Assembly (NCBI GenBank): GCA_038199985.1
Contig: JBBPYK010000069.1
Location: 62,001 to 126,000, forward strand
DNA length: 64,000 nucleotides
Direction of reading: 5' to 3'
DNA from: Arthrobacter_J sp038199985
GTDB taxonomy: Bacteria; Actinomycetota; Actinomycetes; Actinomycetales; Micrococcaceae
Below, piece by piece: positions 43,163 through 51,839 of this stretch. Below the pieces are notes generated by a model, which saw only the letters and a list, made by a program, of their open reading frames with translations, was not told the DNA's origin and searched no databases. Position 1 is the first letter of the stretch, and each line of letters begins with the position of its first letter. Made by a program: the position numbers and the translations under genes.

Positions 43163-44166
43163 GCGTGTCCTGGTTCCGGCTTTCTATGGTGCCAGGAATT
43201 GTTGCAGCCGGTGTGGCGGTAGCGGTGGCGTTTGGGATTCATCGGCTGGTGCCTTCTGTGCCCGCTATGACGACCGCCGTCGGACTGGGAATCCTTTGCG
43301 CAAACATCCCGAAGATCTCAAACGCGGTGTCGGGTGTCCTTAAACCGGGATTGAGTATCGCAGCCAAAAAGTTCATGCGCGCAGGGATCGTGCTCTTGGG
43401 TCTGAAGGTCAGTCTCATGGACATCGCCGGGCTGGGGTGGGGTGCGGTGCTGGCAATAGTTGTTCTGGTTGCTGCGTCATTTGGCGCGACCTACGCGATC
43501 TGCCGTCTTCTCGGGCTGCCCGGTGACCAACCGATCCTGATCAGCACGGGGTTCTCCATCTGTGGAGCCTCTGCCATCGGTGCTATGGCCGCGGTGCGCA
43601 ATAGCCGTGAGGAGGACACTGTCGTTCCGATCGCTCTGGTGACGCTGTGCGGAACGCTAGCCATCGCCCTGTTACCGTTCCTGGGAGCGCTTGCCAACCT
43701 CCCAGCCACTGTCTTCGGGTACTGGGTGGGAGCATCGGTTCATGACGTTGGCCAGGTGGTCGCCACCGCGCAGACGGCCGGAACCGCAGCCCTGACAGCC
43801 GCCGTGGTGATTAAACTGGCGCGAGTGCTGACTCTGGCACCTATTACTGCCCTGGCTGGCATTCAGCAGCGACGGTCTCCTCAGGGACCTGACGAAGAGA
43901 CCGCCCGGCCCCCGCTGGTGCCCCTGTTCATCCTTGGATTCATCGCTCTGGTATTGGTACGTACCTTCTTTGATTTGCCTGTAGGGCTCGCCGAGACTGC
44001 CGGTGTGGTGCAGGACATTTTTCTGGCCGCGGCACTGTTCGCCTTGGGCGCCGGCATCCACCTCCGACAGCTGCTGACATCCGGACGGGCACTAACCGCT
44101 GCGATGCTTTCATGGGCCCTCATCGGAGCCGGCGGACTCGGCGTAGCCTTCCTCATCTCAGGCTAG
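43156..44166 (+). CDS. YeiH/UPF0324 family putative sulfate exporter
   Basis: 336 residues, about ten membrane segments. The family signatures are KKFMRAGIVLLGLKVSL (about 75-91), STGFSICGASAIGAMAAV (about 130-147) and GASVHDVGQVVATA (about 195-208). YeiH-type proteins are annotated as sulfate exporters, with weak experimental basis. The ATG lies inside the last codons of the SDR gene (seven-base overlap), so the two are translationally coupled and probably act together. No sulfur-metabolism gene adjoins, although a TSUP exporter gene lies 6 kb away. Confidence 0.9.
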   Translation: MVSVSWFRLSMVPGIVAAGVAVAVAFGIHRLVPSVPAMTTAVGLGILCANIPKISNAVSGVLKPGLSIAAKKFMRAGIVLLGLKVSLMDIAGLGWGAVLAIVVLVAASFGATYAICRLLGLPGDQPILISTGFSICGASAIGAMAAVRNSREEDTVVPIALVTLCGTLAIALLPFLGALANLPATVFGYWVGASVHDVGQVVATAQTAGTAALTAAVVIKLARVLTLAPITALAGIQQRRSPQGPDEETARPPLVPLFILGFIALVLVRTFFDLPVGLAETAGVVQDIFLAAALFALGAGIHLRQLLTSGRALTAAMLSWALIGAGGLGVAFLISG

Positions 44167-44210
44167 CCACAGCGGGTTAGTCGCCGGGATACCCATGGTT
44201 GAATGGCTTG

Positions 44211-46847
44211 GTGACTAATGAGAATCTCAGCCGCAGCGAGGCGGCACAACGTTCAGCAATTATCCGGGTCGACTCCTATGATGTCTCGGTGGATCTTCGC
44301 GATGCCGCCGCTACGGATGTCCCCGGGTTCACCTCCCAGAGCATCATCGATTTCAGCTGCAGCGAGCCTGGAGCCTCAACGTTCCTTGATTTCATCTCCG
44401 GCGGCGTCCATAGTGTCAGCCTTAACGGGCGGCAACTTGCCATAGCTGACGTGGTGGATGGTGCCCGTATACACCTGCCGGGTTTGGAGCGAGAGAATCA
44501 GGTAACCGTTATCGGCACCGCGCTCTACAGCCGCAGTGGTGAGGGAATGCACCGCTTTGTGGATCCTGCCGATGGTCAGACCTACCTATATACCCAGTAT
44601 GAACCGGCGGACTCGCGCCGCGTGTTCGCCAACTTCGAGCAGCCGGACCTCAAAGCGTCCTTTACTTTCCATGTGACCGCTCCAGATGGGTGGAAGGTTG
44701 GTTCCAACGGGGCTGAGGTGGCACGCACCGCTCTTGAGTCAGCGTCAGGTTTAGCGCGGTGGGATTTCGCTCCGACACAACGGATTTCCACGTACATCAC
44801 CACTATCCTTGCCGGTCCCTACCACTTCGCGTCCTCGCACTGGAGCCGAACCTTCGAGGATGGCAAGACCCTTGACGTTCCATTGGGTGCATACTGTCGG
44901 GCCTCTCTCGCCGAACATTTTGACGCCGAGGCCATTTTCGACGTCACCAGTCGTGGACTGGACTATTTTCACGACGTTTTCGATTACCCCTATCCGTTTG
45001 GCAAATACGATCAGGCGTTCGTCCCCGAATACAATCTTGGCGCCATGGAGAACCCCGGCCTCGTGACGTTCACGGAGGCATACATTTACCGTTCACGGGC
45101 TACAACTGCGCAGTACGAGGCACGTGCCAACACCACGATGCATGAGATGGCCCACATGTGGTTTGGCGATCTGGTAACCATGTTCTGGTGGGATGACTTG
45201 TGGCTCAAAGAGTCTTTCGCGGACTTCATGGGAACGCTCGCGGTGGCTGAGGTAACCGAGTGGGACACCGCTTGGGTGACGTTCGCCAACCAGCGCAAGG
45301 CCTGGGCCTACGTCCAGGATCAGCTGCCCACCACTCACCCAGTAGTCGCTGACATCCCGGACCTGGAGGCAGCAAAACAGAACTTTGATGGCATAACGTA
45401 TGCCAAGGGTGCCTCTGTCTTGAAGCAGTTGGTTGCCTACGTGGGCTTCGACGCGTTCAAGGACGCTGCCCGTCAATACTTCCGGGACCATGAGTACGGC
45501 AATACCTCCTTGTCAGATCTGCTCACGGCACTGAGTAAGGCCTCCGGACGGGATATGGGCGATTGGTCCAGACAGTGGCTGCAAACAGCCGGAGTGCCGG
45601 TTCTCGGCGCGGAAGTGGAAACAGACGATGACGGCCAGTACCAACGCGTTACCATCATTCAGGAATCGGTTGATCCTATAACAGGCCAGGATTCCCCGCG
45701 GCCCCACCGCTTGCGTCTGGGACTCTACGACTTCGACGCCGAGGGCAGGCTCGCTCGGCGTGCCTCACATGAACTTGACGTCACAGGGCATCAAACGGTT
45801 GTCGATGTATTAACAGGCCAACCCGCGGCAGCGCTCCTTCTGGTCAATGACGACGACCTGACCTACGCCAAAATCCGATTTGACCCGGAGAGCTTGAAGA
45901 CGCTTTTGGAATCACTTGAACGCATCCCGGATCCTCTGGCGCGCGCTGTCTGCCTCTCCGCGTTGTGGAACAGCGTCCGCGACGGCGTTCTATCTGCCTC
46001 CGACTACATCCGTGCCGTGCTTCGCATTGCTCCGGCCGAATCCGGAGTCGGGGTTCTGCAGGTTCTGCTATCTAATACAAGGTCAGCCTTGTCTCAGTTT
46101 GTCCCGGAGTCGGATCGTGAGTCTTTGACGAGGGAACTTTACGACAGCACAGTATCGCAGCTACAGGGCTCCCCAGCGGGAAGTGACCTACAGCTCGCCT
46201 GGGCACGGTCAGCTGCCAGGCTTGGACGCCAAAGTGACCGGCATAATGAACTCTTGGCTGGCCTTCTGGATGGCAGCCACAGTGTCGATGGCCTCACAGT
46301 CGATGCGGAGCTGCGCTGGCTGATCCTCCAGGCTCTCGCAGCCACCGGAAATGCCGGTCAGGAACAGTTGGAGGCCGAGCTGCGCATCGACAACACCGCA
46401 TCTGGCAAAACAGGCTACTGCCTTGCATCAGCGGCTCGTCCCAGAAAGGACGTCAAGGAGCGCGCATGGGCGGAAGCAGTCCATGAAGGCTCACTATCCA
46501 ACGAGCACCTCAGCGCCACTATTGAGGGCTTCATGGAAGGCTCTCACGAGCTGCTGGACCCGTTCGTCGACGACTACTTCGATTGCCTGATGCGTGTATG
46601 GTCAACCATGAGCATCGAACTCGCTAGCCGCGTGGTTCGAGGCCTCTACCCGGGCGTGCAGAATGCCGTCGATGAACAGAGCCCTGATGCCCACTCCGTC
46701 ATCGTCCGCACGGATACTTGGTTAGAGAAGAACGCCGACGCCCCACGTGCACTGCGTCGGATCATTCTGGAGCAGCGGGACCAGCTGCTGCGCAGTCTCC
46801 GTGCGCAGCACGTAGCCATCGAGGCAGGAGCTATGGCACACGGTTGA
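44211..46847 (+). CDS. pepN: aminopeptidase N (M1 family)
   Basis: About 878 residues. Cytoplasmic zinc aminopeptidase. It has the substrate N-terminus-binding LGAMENPGLVTF and the zinc motif HEMAHMWFGDLVT followed by WLKESFADFMG (about residues 280-345), then the C-terminal ERAP1-like helical domain (about 560-870). The start is uncertain: GTG 44211 gives VTNENLSRSEAAQRSAI, near the family start, while a TTG at 44199 adds four residues. Neither has a good ribosome binding site. It overlaps the convergent lipoate ligase gene by 17 bases at its 3' end. Confidence 0.94.
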   Translation: MTNENLSRSEAAQRSAIIRVDSYDVSVDLRDAAATDVPGFTSQSIIDFSCSEPGASTFLDFISGGVHSVSLNGRQLAIADVVDGARIHLPGLERENQVTVIGTALYSRSGEGMHRFVDPADGQTYLYTQYEPADSRRVFANFEQPDLKASFTFHVTAPDGWKVGSNGAEVARTALESASGLARWDFAPTQRISTYITTILAGPYHFASSHWSRTFEDGKTLDVPLGAYCRASLAEHFDAEAIFDVTSRGLDYFHDVFDYPYPFGKYDQAFVPEYNLGAMENPGLVTFTEAYIYRSRATTAQYEARANTTMHEMAHMWFGDLVTMFWWDDLWLKESFADFMGTLAVAEVTEWDTAWVTFANQRKAWAYVQDQLPTTHPVVADIPDLEAAKQNFDGITYAKGASVLKQLVAYVGFDAFKDAARQYFRDHEYGNTSLSDLLTALSKASGRDMGDWSRQWLQTAGVPVLGAEVETDDDGQYQRVTIIQESVDPITGQDSPRPHRLRLGLYDFDAEGRLARRASHELDVTGHQTVVDVLTGQPAAALLLVNDDDLTYAKIRFDPESLKTLLESLERIPDPLARAVCLSALWNSVRDGVLSASDYIRAVLRIAPAESGVGVLQVLLSNTRSALSQFVPESDRESLTRELYDSTVSQLQGSPAGSDLQLAWARSAARLGRQSDRHNELLAGLLDGSHSVDGLTVDAELRWLILQALAATGNAGQEQLEAELRIDNTASGKTGYCLASAARPRKDVKERAWAEAVHEGSLSNEHLSATIEGFMEGSHELLDPFVDDYFDCLMRVWSTMSIELASRVVRGLYPGVQNAVDEQSPDAHSVIVRTDTWLEKNADAPRALRRIILEQRDQLLRSLRAQHVAIEAGAMAHG

Positions 46848-47901
46848 GCCAAGCTGGTGTGCCGAACTTGGTCTCAACCCGGGACTCCGCTTCGGCGAGC
46901 TCTTCCGGACGGATCCCGGTGATTTTTGCGCCGTACCGGGAAGCGAATGTGGACACCATGGTCTCCAGTATCGCTTCCCGGCTCAGCCCGGTTTGGCGCC
47001 GTAGCGGGTCCACCCGCTTCTTGGCGCTGGTTATTCCTTTGCCAGACAACTTCTCTTTGCCTATGCGCAGTACATCGGTCATCTTGTCCGCGTTGATGTC
47101 GTAGGACATGGTCACATGATGCAACATCCCACCGTTGCCGAAGCGCTTCTGCGCTGCCCCGCCGATCTTCCCCTGGTCCGTGGCGATGTCATTGAGTGGC
47201 TGATACCACGCCTTGATGCCCAACGCCTCCAGAGCTTCCATGACCCACGCGTCAAGAAACGGATAGGAGTCCTCAAAATTTAGCCCGTCCACCAGGCTCT
47301 GCGGCAAATAGAGGGAGTACGTGATCGCGTTTCCATGCTCCATGAACATTGCCCCACCGCCTGTGACCCGCCGGACCACAGTGACGGAGTGCCTCCGAGC
47401 ACCCTCTGGATCTACTTCGTTCTGCAGTGACTGAAACCCTCCAATGACCACTGACGGTGATTCCCATTCCCAAAACCGCAGGGTGGGCTTCCGTGATCCA
47501 TTGCCAACCGCTTCTGCCAGTACTTCATCAAGGGCAACGTGCAGATGAGTGGAAAGCGACGTCGGGGGAATGATTTCCCATTCATGGTCGGCCCACGTCG
47601 TGGCTCGAGCCAGCGCACGACGAACGGCCGTGGCAACCGCCTCGGGCGAAAACCCAAACATCACAACAGTGGCGTCCAATGCAGAGCGGACGGCACCTGC
47701 CATATCACTGTGACTGGACTCTTGTGGGAGACCCTCAAGGGCACGATTGATGCTCGTGAGTGCCTCGTCGGGCTCCAAGAAAAAATCACCGCTGACGGAA
47801 ACGTCGGCCAGCCGCCCGTTTTGGACGGCGAGGTCCGCCACCACGAGCTTGCCACCGGGTACCTTGTATTCACCGTGGCCGGGAATGCGTTCTTCAACCA
47901 T
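46831..47901 (-). CDS. lipoate--protein ligase with N-terminal accessory domain
   Basis: 356 residues. Residues 10-60 (YKVPGGKLVVADLAVQNGRL, then VSGDFFLEPDEAL) match the small accessory domain that follows the catalytic domain in E. coli LplA; here it is first. The biotin/lipoate ligase catalytic domain (about 105-320) has VVRRVTGGGAMFMEHGNAI (175-193) and the catalytic Lys245 in GKIGGAAQKRFG. It activates lipoate with ATP and attaches it to E2 or GcvH lysines, or is a relative acting on octanoate. GGTGGGA precedes the ATG. Convergent 17-base overlap with pepN. Confidence 0.87.
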   Translation of the reverse strand: MVEERIPGHGEYKVPGGKLVVADLAVQNGRLADVSVSGDFFLEPDEALTSINRALEGLPQESSHSDMAGAVRSALDATVVMFGFSPEAVATAVRRALARATTWADHEWEIIPPTSLSTHLHVALDEVLAEAVGNGSRKPTLRFWEWESPSVVIGGFQSLQNEVDPEGARRHSVTVVRRVTGGGAMFMEHGNAITYSLYLPQSLVDGLNFEDSYPFLDAWVMEALEALGIKAWYQPLNDIATDQGKIGGAAQKRFGNGGMLHHVTMSYDINADKMTDVLRIGKEKLSGKGITSAKKRVDPLRRQTGLSREAILETMVSTFASRYGAKITGIRPEELAEAESRVETKFGTPAWLNRVP

Positions 47902-47941
47902 TGGGTCCCACCTTGCCTTCCGTTGTCTCCACCCTTAAACA

Positions 47942-47978
47942 CGAATGGTCCGCCCGGTGTTCCCGGACAGACCATTCG
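47942..47978 (-). terminator. terminator downstream of L31 gene
   Basis: Nine-base perfect arms CGAATGGTC (47942-47950) and GACCATTCG (47970-47978) with a further CCGG pairing inside. Read leftward it is followed by TGTTTAAG, a weak U-tail. It lies between rpmE2 and the lipoate ligase gene, both leftward. Confidence 0.7.
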
Positions 47979-48018
47979 CCATGCTTTTTGCGACCCACTA
48001 TGCAGCCGACACGCGTTA

Positions 48019-48273
48019 CTACTTCTTGCCGAAGCCCTTGAAACGCTGGTTGAAGCGCTCGACACGTCCAGCCGAGTCCATGATGCGCTGCTTGCCCGTG
48101 TAGAACGGGTGCGATTCGGAGGAGATTTCCACATCGATGATGGGGTAGGTGTTTCCATCTTCCCACTCGATGGTCTTGTCCGAGGAAACGGTGGAGCGCG
48201 TCAAGAATTTGACGTCAGAAGCCAGGTCGTTGAAAACGACGGGCTGGTATTTCGGGTGAATGTCAGTCTGCAC
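48019..48273 (-). CDS. rpmE2: 50S ribosomal protein L31 type B
   Basis: 84 residues from the GTG at 48273, which has AGAAGG seven bases upstream. It starts QTDIHPKYQPVVFNDLASD and contains SSESHPFYTGKQ and the VERFNQRFKGFGKK tail. It has none of the four zinc-binding cysteines of the classical L31, so it is the zinc-independent form, which in several bacteria replaces the zinc form when zinc is scarce. A longer open frame upstream is the leader and not coding. It has its own promoter and leader hairpins and a terminator. Confidence 0.95.
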   Translation of the reverse strand: MQTDIHPKYQPVVFNDLASDVKFLTRSTVSSDKTIEWEDGNTYPIIDVEISSESHPFYTGKQRIMDSAGRVERFNQRFKGFGKK

Positions 48274-48360
48274 GGTGATACCTTCTGTAATTGTCTGGAT
48301 TTTGCCAGACACAAATGGCGAAAAATTGCTTGAGGTCAGTTTGACCAGCACCTCACTATA
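48274..48360 (-). promoter_or_regulatory. promoter and structured leader of rpmE2
   Basis: Leftward TATAGT (48360-48355) is a near-consensus -10; TTGCTT lies 19 bases further upstream as a weak -35. The leader of about 75 bases holds GTCTGG/CCAGAC arms (48293-48298 with 48305-48310) and a second short hairpin GGTCA/TGACC near 48335. Such a leader could bind L31 or the ribosome for autoregulation. I saw no good Zur palindrome. Confidence 0.5.
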
Positions 48361-48391
48361 TCGCACCTGAGGACTCCATAAGCAATTCCAC

Positions 48392-49330
48392 CTAGGGAAT
48401 CGCGGCCAATCCCGGAAGTTCATCGCCCCAGCCAGAGTAAAGAACGGACGTCGAAGCCGGGATGGACTGTGCTGTGCCGATGATATTGAGACGGACGGGC
48501 CGGTACAGCTGGTCGACAACGACCTCAAGGGACACTGTGTCGACGCCCTGAATGGCATGGACACCAAAACCCGTCAGGCGCACAGCAGCGCTTTCTGCAT
48601 CAACGGTGTCCGGTGCGTAATTTACGTTGACGGACTTTGCTTCGGCCAAGAGCAACTTAAGCCTCGCTGGACTCAGAAGATGTTCGGCTGCCTGCGCAAC
48701 GATCGCAGCGGAAGTCTCGTCAGGGCCGCCTTTGAGGTCGACGTCGACAGTGCCATTTCGTCCAGACAAGCGACCGCCGCCGTCGCCGATGTATAGGTCG
48801 GTACCCGCCTCGCCGGTTACCCTCGCCGCGAACGTGGGACCGGTTTGCACTTGGGCGTGGTGTTCGCCGCCGGGCAAGCTCGTACCATTCGTCTCAATCT
48901 CCGCGGTGTAAGAGCCTCCCGCTTGCATGGCTTGTGCAATGCACTCCCCCACAACCTCTGGTGGAATAGGGCTGCCGGTTCGGCTGAGCAAGGGACCGCA
49001 TGCCCGCTGCACCTCGGCGCTCATATTTGCTTGGACGGCAGTCAGTGTGAATCTCGGCGAGGGGGTCTGGGCTGCTGGCGTCTGCGGCTTGGACTTGTGC
49101 ACGGTTGGGTCTGCCCGCGGCGTACCCATCACCACGGTAGGACTGTGACTCTGCGCCGCAAATGCGCTGGCGGAAGCGCGCTCCTCCAGCTGACTCTCCA
49201 ATGGGCCACACCCAGTCAAAGACGGACCGAGTAACGCCGCGCAGACCACGAGCAACCCAGCTCTCAAGCCCGGGCTGCGTCTGCCAAAAAACTGGTTGTA
49301 CCCCACCTCGTTATTCTCCCACTGCGACAC
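48392..49330 (-). CDS. secreted lipoprotein of unknown function
   Basis: Up to 312 residues. The signal peptide ends with the lipobox LTGC at about 39-42. A Thr/Pro/Ser-rich linker follows, then a globular domain (about 95-310) of mostly beta character that weakly recalls the LppX/LprG-type lipid-binding lipoproteins. The start is uncertain: GTG 49330 lacks a ribosome binding site, and GTG 49306 (GGGAG at nine bases) would leave a normal signal peptide beginning GYNQFFGRRSPGLRAG. No operon partner: rpmE2 is 118 bases downstream and the methylase gene 30 bases upstream. Confidence 0.75.
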   Translation of the reverse strand: MSQWENNEVGYNQFFGRRSPGLRAGLLVVCAALLGPSLTGCGPLESQLEERASASAFAAQSHSPTVVMGTPRADPTVHKSKPQTPAAQTPSPRFTLTAVQANMSAEVQRACGPLLSRTGSPIPPEVVGECIAQAMQAGGSYTAEIETNGTSLPGGEHHAQVQTGPTFAARVTGEAGTDLYIGDGGGRLSGRNGTVDVDLKGGPDETSAAIVAQAAEHLLSPARLKLLLAEAKSVNVNYAPDTVDAESAAVRLTGFGVHAIQGVDTVSLEVVVDQLYRPVRLNIIGTAQSIPASTSVLYSGWGDELPGLAAIP

Positions 49331-49360
49331 TGCGGAGGTAACCCCGTGTGCGCAGATGAC

Positions 49361-50173
49361 TCAGGTCTGAGCAGGACGGCACTCCCACAGCGCGAGGGCG
49401 CCCGCAGTAGCAACGTTCAAAGAGTCGACACCGTTATGCATGGGGATGCGCACGGCCACATCCGCTGCCGCAACGCTTGCCGTTTTCAGCCCCGGCCCCT
49501 CCGTGCCGAGGATGAGTGCCAGCTTGGAAACATCTCGGGCCCCGAACGCGTCAATGTCCAGCGCATCGGGTGTCAACGAGAGGGCAACTGTGAGAAATCC
49601 TTGTGCTTTCAGTGTCTGGAGTTGCTCCGGCCACGACGTCAATCGTGCCCAGGGGACCTGGAAAACTGCGCCCATGCTGACTCGAACTGCACGTCGGTAG
49701 AGGGGGTCGGCACACTCAGGACTGATCAGTACCGCGTCAGCCTGCAGCGCTGCTGCGGAGCGGAACACCGCACCGATGTTCGTGTGGTCGACAATGTCCT
49801 CAAGAATGACAACCCGGCGTGCGCCGTCCAGCAAGCTGTCTAGGCTGCGCGGCACTGGTCGGTGCATTGCCGCCAGCGAACCCCGGTGGAGGTGGAATCC
49901 AGTGATCGATTCAAGGGTGGCGTCGTCGCCGATAAACGCGGGAATATCGGGATGTGCCTCAATGACGTCCGCCATGTCCTTGACCCATTTGCGGGCCATA
50001 AAGAATGACCTCGGGTTGTGCCCGGCTTCCAGGGCTCGGCGCAACACAGTTGAGCTTTCCGCGATGTACAGCCCTTCAGATGGCTCTCGCAGCCGCCTCA
50101 AACGGGTGTCCGTCAATGATCTGTAGTCGGAAACCCTTGGGTCTTCAGGGCCGTCGATAGTGACTAGGCTCAT
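49361..50173 (-). CDS. TrmH/SpoU family RNA 2'-O-methyltransferase
   Basis: 270 residues from ATG 50173. SPOUT methyltransferase acting on tRNA or rRNA ribose. An N-terminal substrate-binding domain precedes the knotted SAM domain with VVILEDIVDHTNIGAVFRSA (about 119-138), LILGTEGPGL (about 218-227) and IPMHNGVDSLNVATAGALAL (about 238-257), the three SpoU motifs. The target nucleotide is unknown. The ATG overlaps the TSUP stop by four bases, so the two are coupled even though their functions seem unrelated. Confidence 0.93.
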   Translation of the reverse strand: MSLVTIDGPEDPRVSDYRSLTDTRLRRLREPSEGLYIAESSTVLRRALEAGHNPRSFFMARKWVKDMADVIEAHPDIPAFIGDDATLESITGFHLHRGSLAAMHRPVPRSLDSLLDGARRVVILEDIVDHTNIGAVFRSAAALQADAVLISPECADPLYRRAVRVSMGAVFQVPWARLTSWPEQLQTLKAQGFLTVALSLTPDALDIDAFGARDVSKLALILGTEGPGLKTASVAAADVAVRIPMHNGVDSLNVATAGALALWECRPAQT

Positions 50174-50943
50174 AGTCTTGGCGCAACCATGACCCACAGA
50201 GCGACGCAGCCCAGCACCACGATCGCGCTTCGAAGCACCACAGGTTTCAACCGTCGTCCCACGGCAGCCCCCACCACGCCACCGATCAGGGAGCTAACGG
50301 CTATCAGCGCAACCACTACCCACTCGATACGGTCGAAGGCGAACAACATGTAAGAAATCGAGGCGATGACGTTGACCGCCAGAACGAGGATGTTCTTGAT
50401 GGCATTCGCTTGCTGCATGGTTCCTTGCAGGAATACGCCGAGAATCCCCATCAGTAAAATGCCTTGGGCTGCTACAAAATAGCCGCCGTATACCCCAGCT
50501 AGGTACACAAGAATCAGCAGCAGAGCGGGGTGGGTTTCATGACCTGCTGACGCCGTGGCTCGGCGTCGGACCCACTGCTGCAGCTTGGGCTGGAAGATGA
50601 CGAAACTCAAGGCCAGAACAATCAGGAACGGCGCCACGTTGCCGAAAACTTCTTCGGGCAGATTCAACAGCAGAGCTGCGCCAGTGACTCCGCCAATCAA
50701 CGATGCTGGCAGCAGCGTCATCAGCGTCCGACGCAAACCCTGGAGCTCTCGACGGTAGCCCCAGGCTCCGGAAACGTTCCCCGCGATGAGTCCCATGGCA
50801 TTGCTGATGGTCGCAGTGACCGGCGCGTAGCCGAGCGCCACCAGGATGGGGAAGGTCACCAGAGTCCCTGAGCCCACAATCGTATTGATCGTTCCGGCCC
50901 ATAGGCCCCCCAGAAGTATCAGGGCACCGTGGAGCAATTCCAT
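50170..50943 (-). CDS. TSUP (TauE/SafE) family anion exporter
   Basis: 257 residues with about eight membrane helices and the repeated family motifs GTINTIVGSGTLVTFPIL (about 18-35) and GVYGGYFVAAQGILLMGILG (about 150-169). The family exports sulfite, sulfoacetate or similar anions; the substrate is not clear here. It starts nine bases after the ABC ATPase stop and overlaps the methylase gene by four bases, forming a three-gene leftward unit ABC, TSUP, TrmH. No ribosome binding site is seen, consistent with coupling. Confidence 0.9.
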   Translation of the reverse strand: MELLHGALILLGGLWAGTINTIVGSGTLVTFPILVALGYAPVTATISNAMGLIAGNVSGAWGYRRELQGLRRTLMTLLPASLIGGVTGAALLLNLPEEVFGNVAPFLIVLALSFVIFQPKLQQWVRRRATASAGHETHPALLLILVYLAGVYGGYFVAAQGILLMGILGVFLQGTMQQANAIKNILVLAVNVIASISYMLFAFDRIEWVVVALIAVSSLIGGVVGAAVGRRLKPVVLRSAIVVLGCVALWVMVAPRL

Positions 50944-50952
50944 GAAACGGCT

Positions 50953-51735
50953 CTAGCGGGCGATTGCGCTGTAGCGGCCGTCGGTGAGGTTGACCGAGAG
51001 CGACAGTTCGAAAGCGGCGGACAGATTGTCTTCAGTGAGAACTTCATCGATGGGTCCGCTGGCAACAACCGCCCCGTCATTGAGCAGCAGCGCGTGAGTG
51101 AAACCTGGAGGAACCTCCTCAAGGTGATGCGTTACCAGCACCATGGCCGGGGATTCCTCGTCCTGCGCCAGCTCGGAGAGCCGTTTCACCAGATACTCCC
51201 GCCCGGACAGATCCAGTCCCGCTGCTGGTTCGTCCAGCAGGAGCAACTCAGGGTCAGTCATCAGCGCGCGTGCAATCTGTACGCGCTTGCGTTCGCCCTC
51301 ACTGAGCGAGCCAAACGTCCTATTCATGAGCGTGGACACGCCCCAGTGATCCAACAGTGCAAACGCCCGACGTTCATCGAGCTTCTCATAGTGCTCACGC
51401 CACCTCCCGGTGACACCGTAGGAAGCAGTCACTACGGTGTCGAGTACGGTCTCCCCAGCAGGGATCTGGGCAGCCAGTGCAGCAGAAGCCAGTCCAACCC
51501 GAGGCCGCAGTTCAAAGACGTCCACGGCGCCAAGCACCTCACCGAGAACTCCCGCCACACCGCTGGTGGGATGGAGCCTCCCGGCGGCCAGCTGGAGGAG
51601 CGTAGTTTTTCCTGCTCCGTTGGGCCCCATGACCACCCAACGCTCGCCCTCGTTGATCTGCCAGTCGACGCTTTTAATCAGCGACTTTCGGCCACGGACC
51701 ACACTGACCCCGGCAAACTCAAGAACATCATTCAT
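50953..51735 (-). CDS. ABC transporter ATP-binding protein (YlmA-like, single domain)
   Basis: 260 residues from ATG 51735. One ABC ATPase domain: Walker A GPNGAGKTT (about 37-45), signature LSEGERKRVQIARAL (about 145-159), Walker B LLLLDEPAAGLD (about 165-176) and switch His in THHLEE. No permease gene with a typical ABC partner fold adjoins; the TSUP gene downstream is not a known ABC partner. It may work alone or with a distant permease. The upstream open frame is not coding. TAGTGT lies eight bases before the ATG, suggesting near-leaderless mRNA. Confidence 0.88.
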   Translation of the reverse strand: MNDVLEFAGVSVVRGRKSLIKSVDWQINEGERWVVMGPNGAGKTTLLQLAAGRLHPTSGVAGVLGEVLGAVDVFELRPRVGLASAALAAQIPAGETVLDTVVTASYGVTGRWREHYEKLDERRAFALLDHWGVSTLMNRTFGSLSEGERKRVQIARALMTDPELLLLDEPAAGLDLSGREYLVKRLSELAQDEESPAMVLVTHHLEEVPPGFTHALLLNDGAVVASGPIDEVLTEDNLSAAFELSLSVNLTDGRYSAIAR

Positions 51736-51839
51736 AGCACTAGACACTAGGCTAAAAAAGGACCGCGTGGCGATTCGTCGAATGCCGACGCCGCGACCAG
51801 CATGATGCACCCTGCCACTCAGGACACGATGGAGCTTTG

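Noticed and set aside
47539..48333. A 264-codon rightward open frame
   Set aside because: Crosses the lipoate ligase gene, a terminator and rpmE2 on the other strand; no recognisable domain.
50929..51750. A 273-codon rightward open frame
   Set aside because: Antisense to the ABC ATPase gene, whose Walker and signature motifs are intact; no ribosome binding site.
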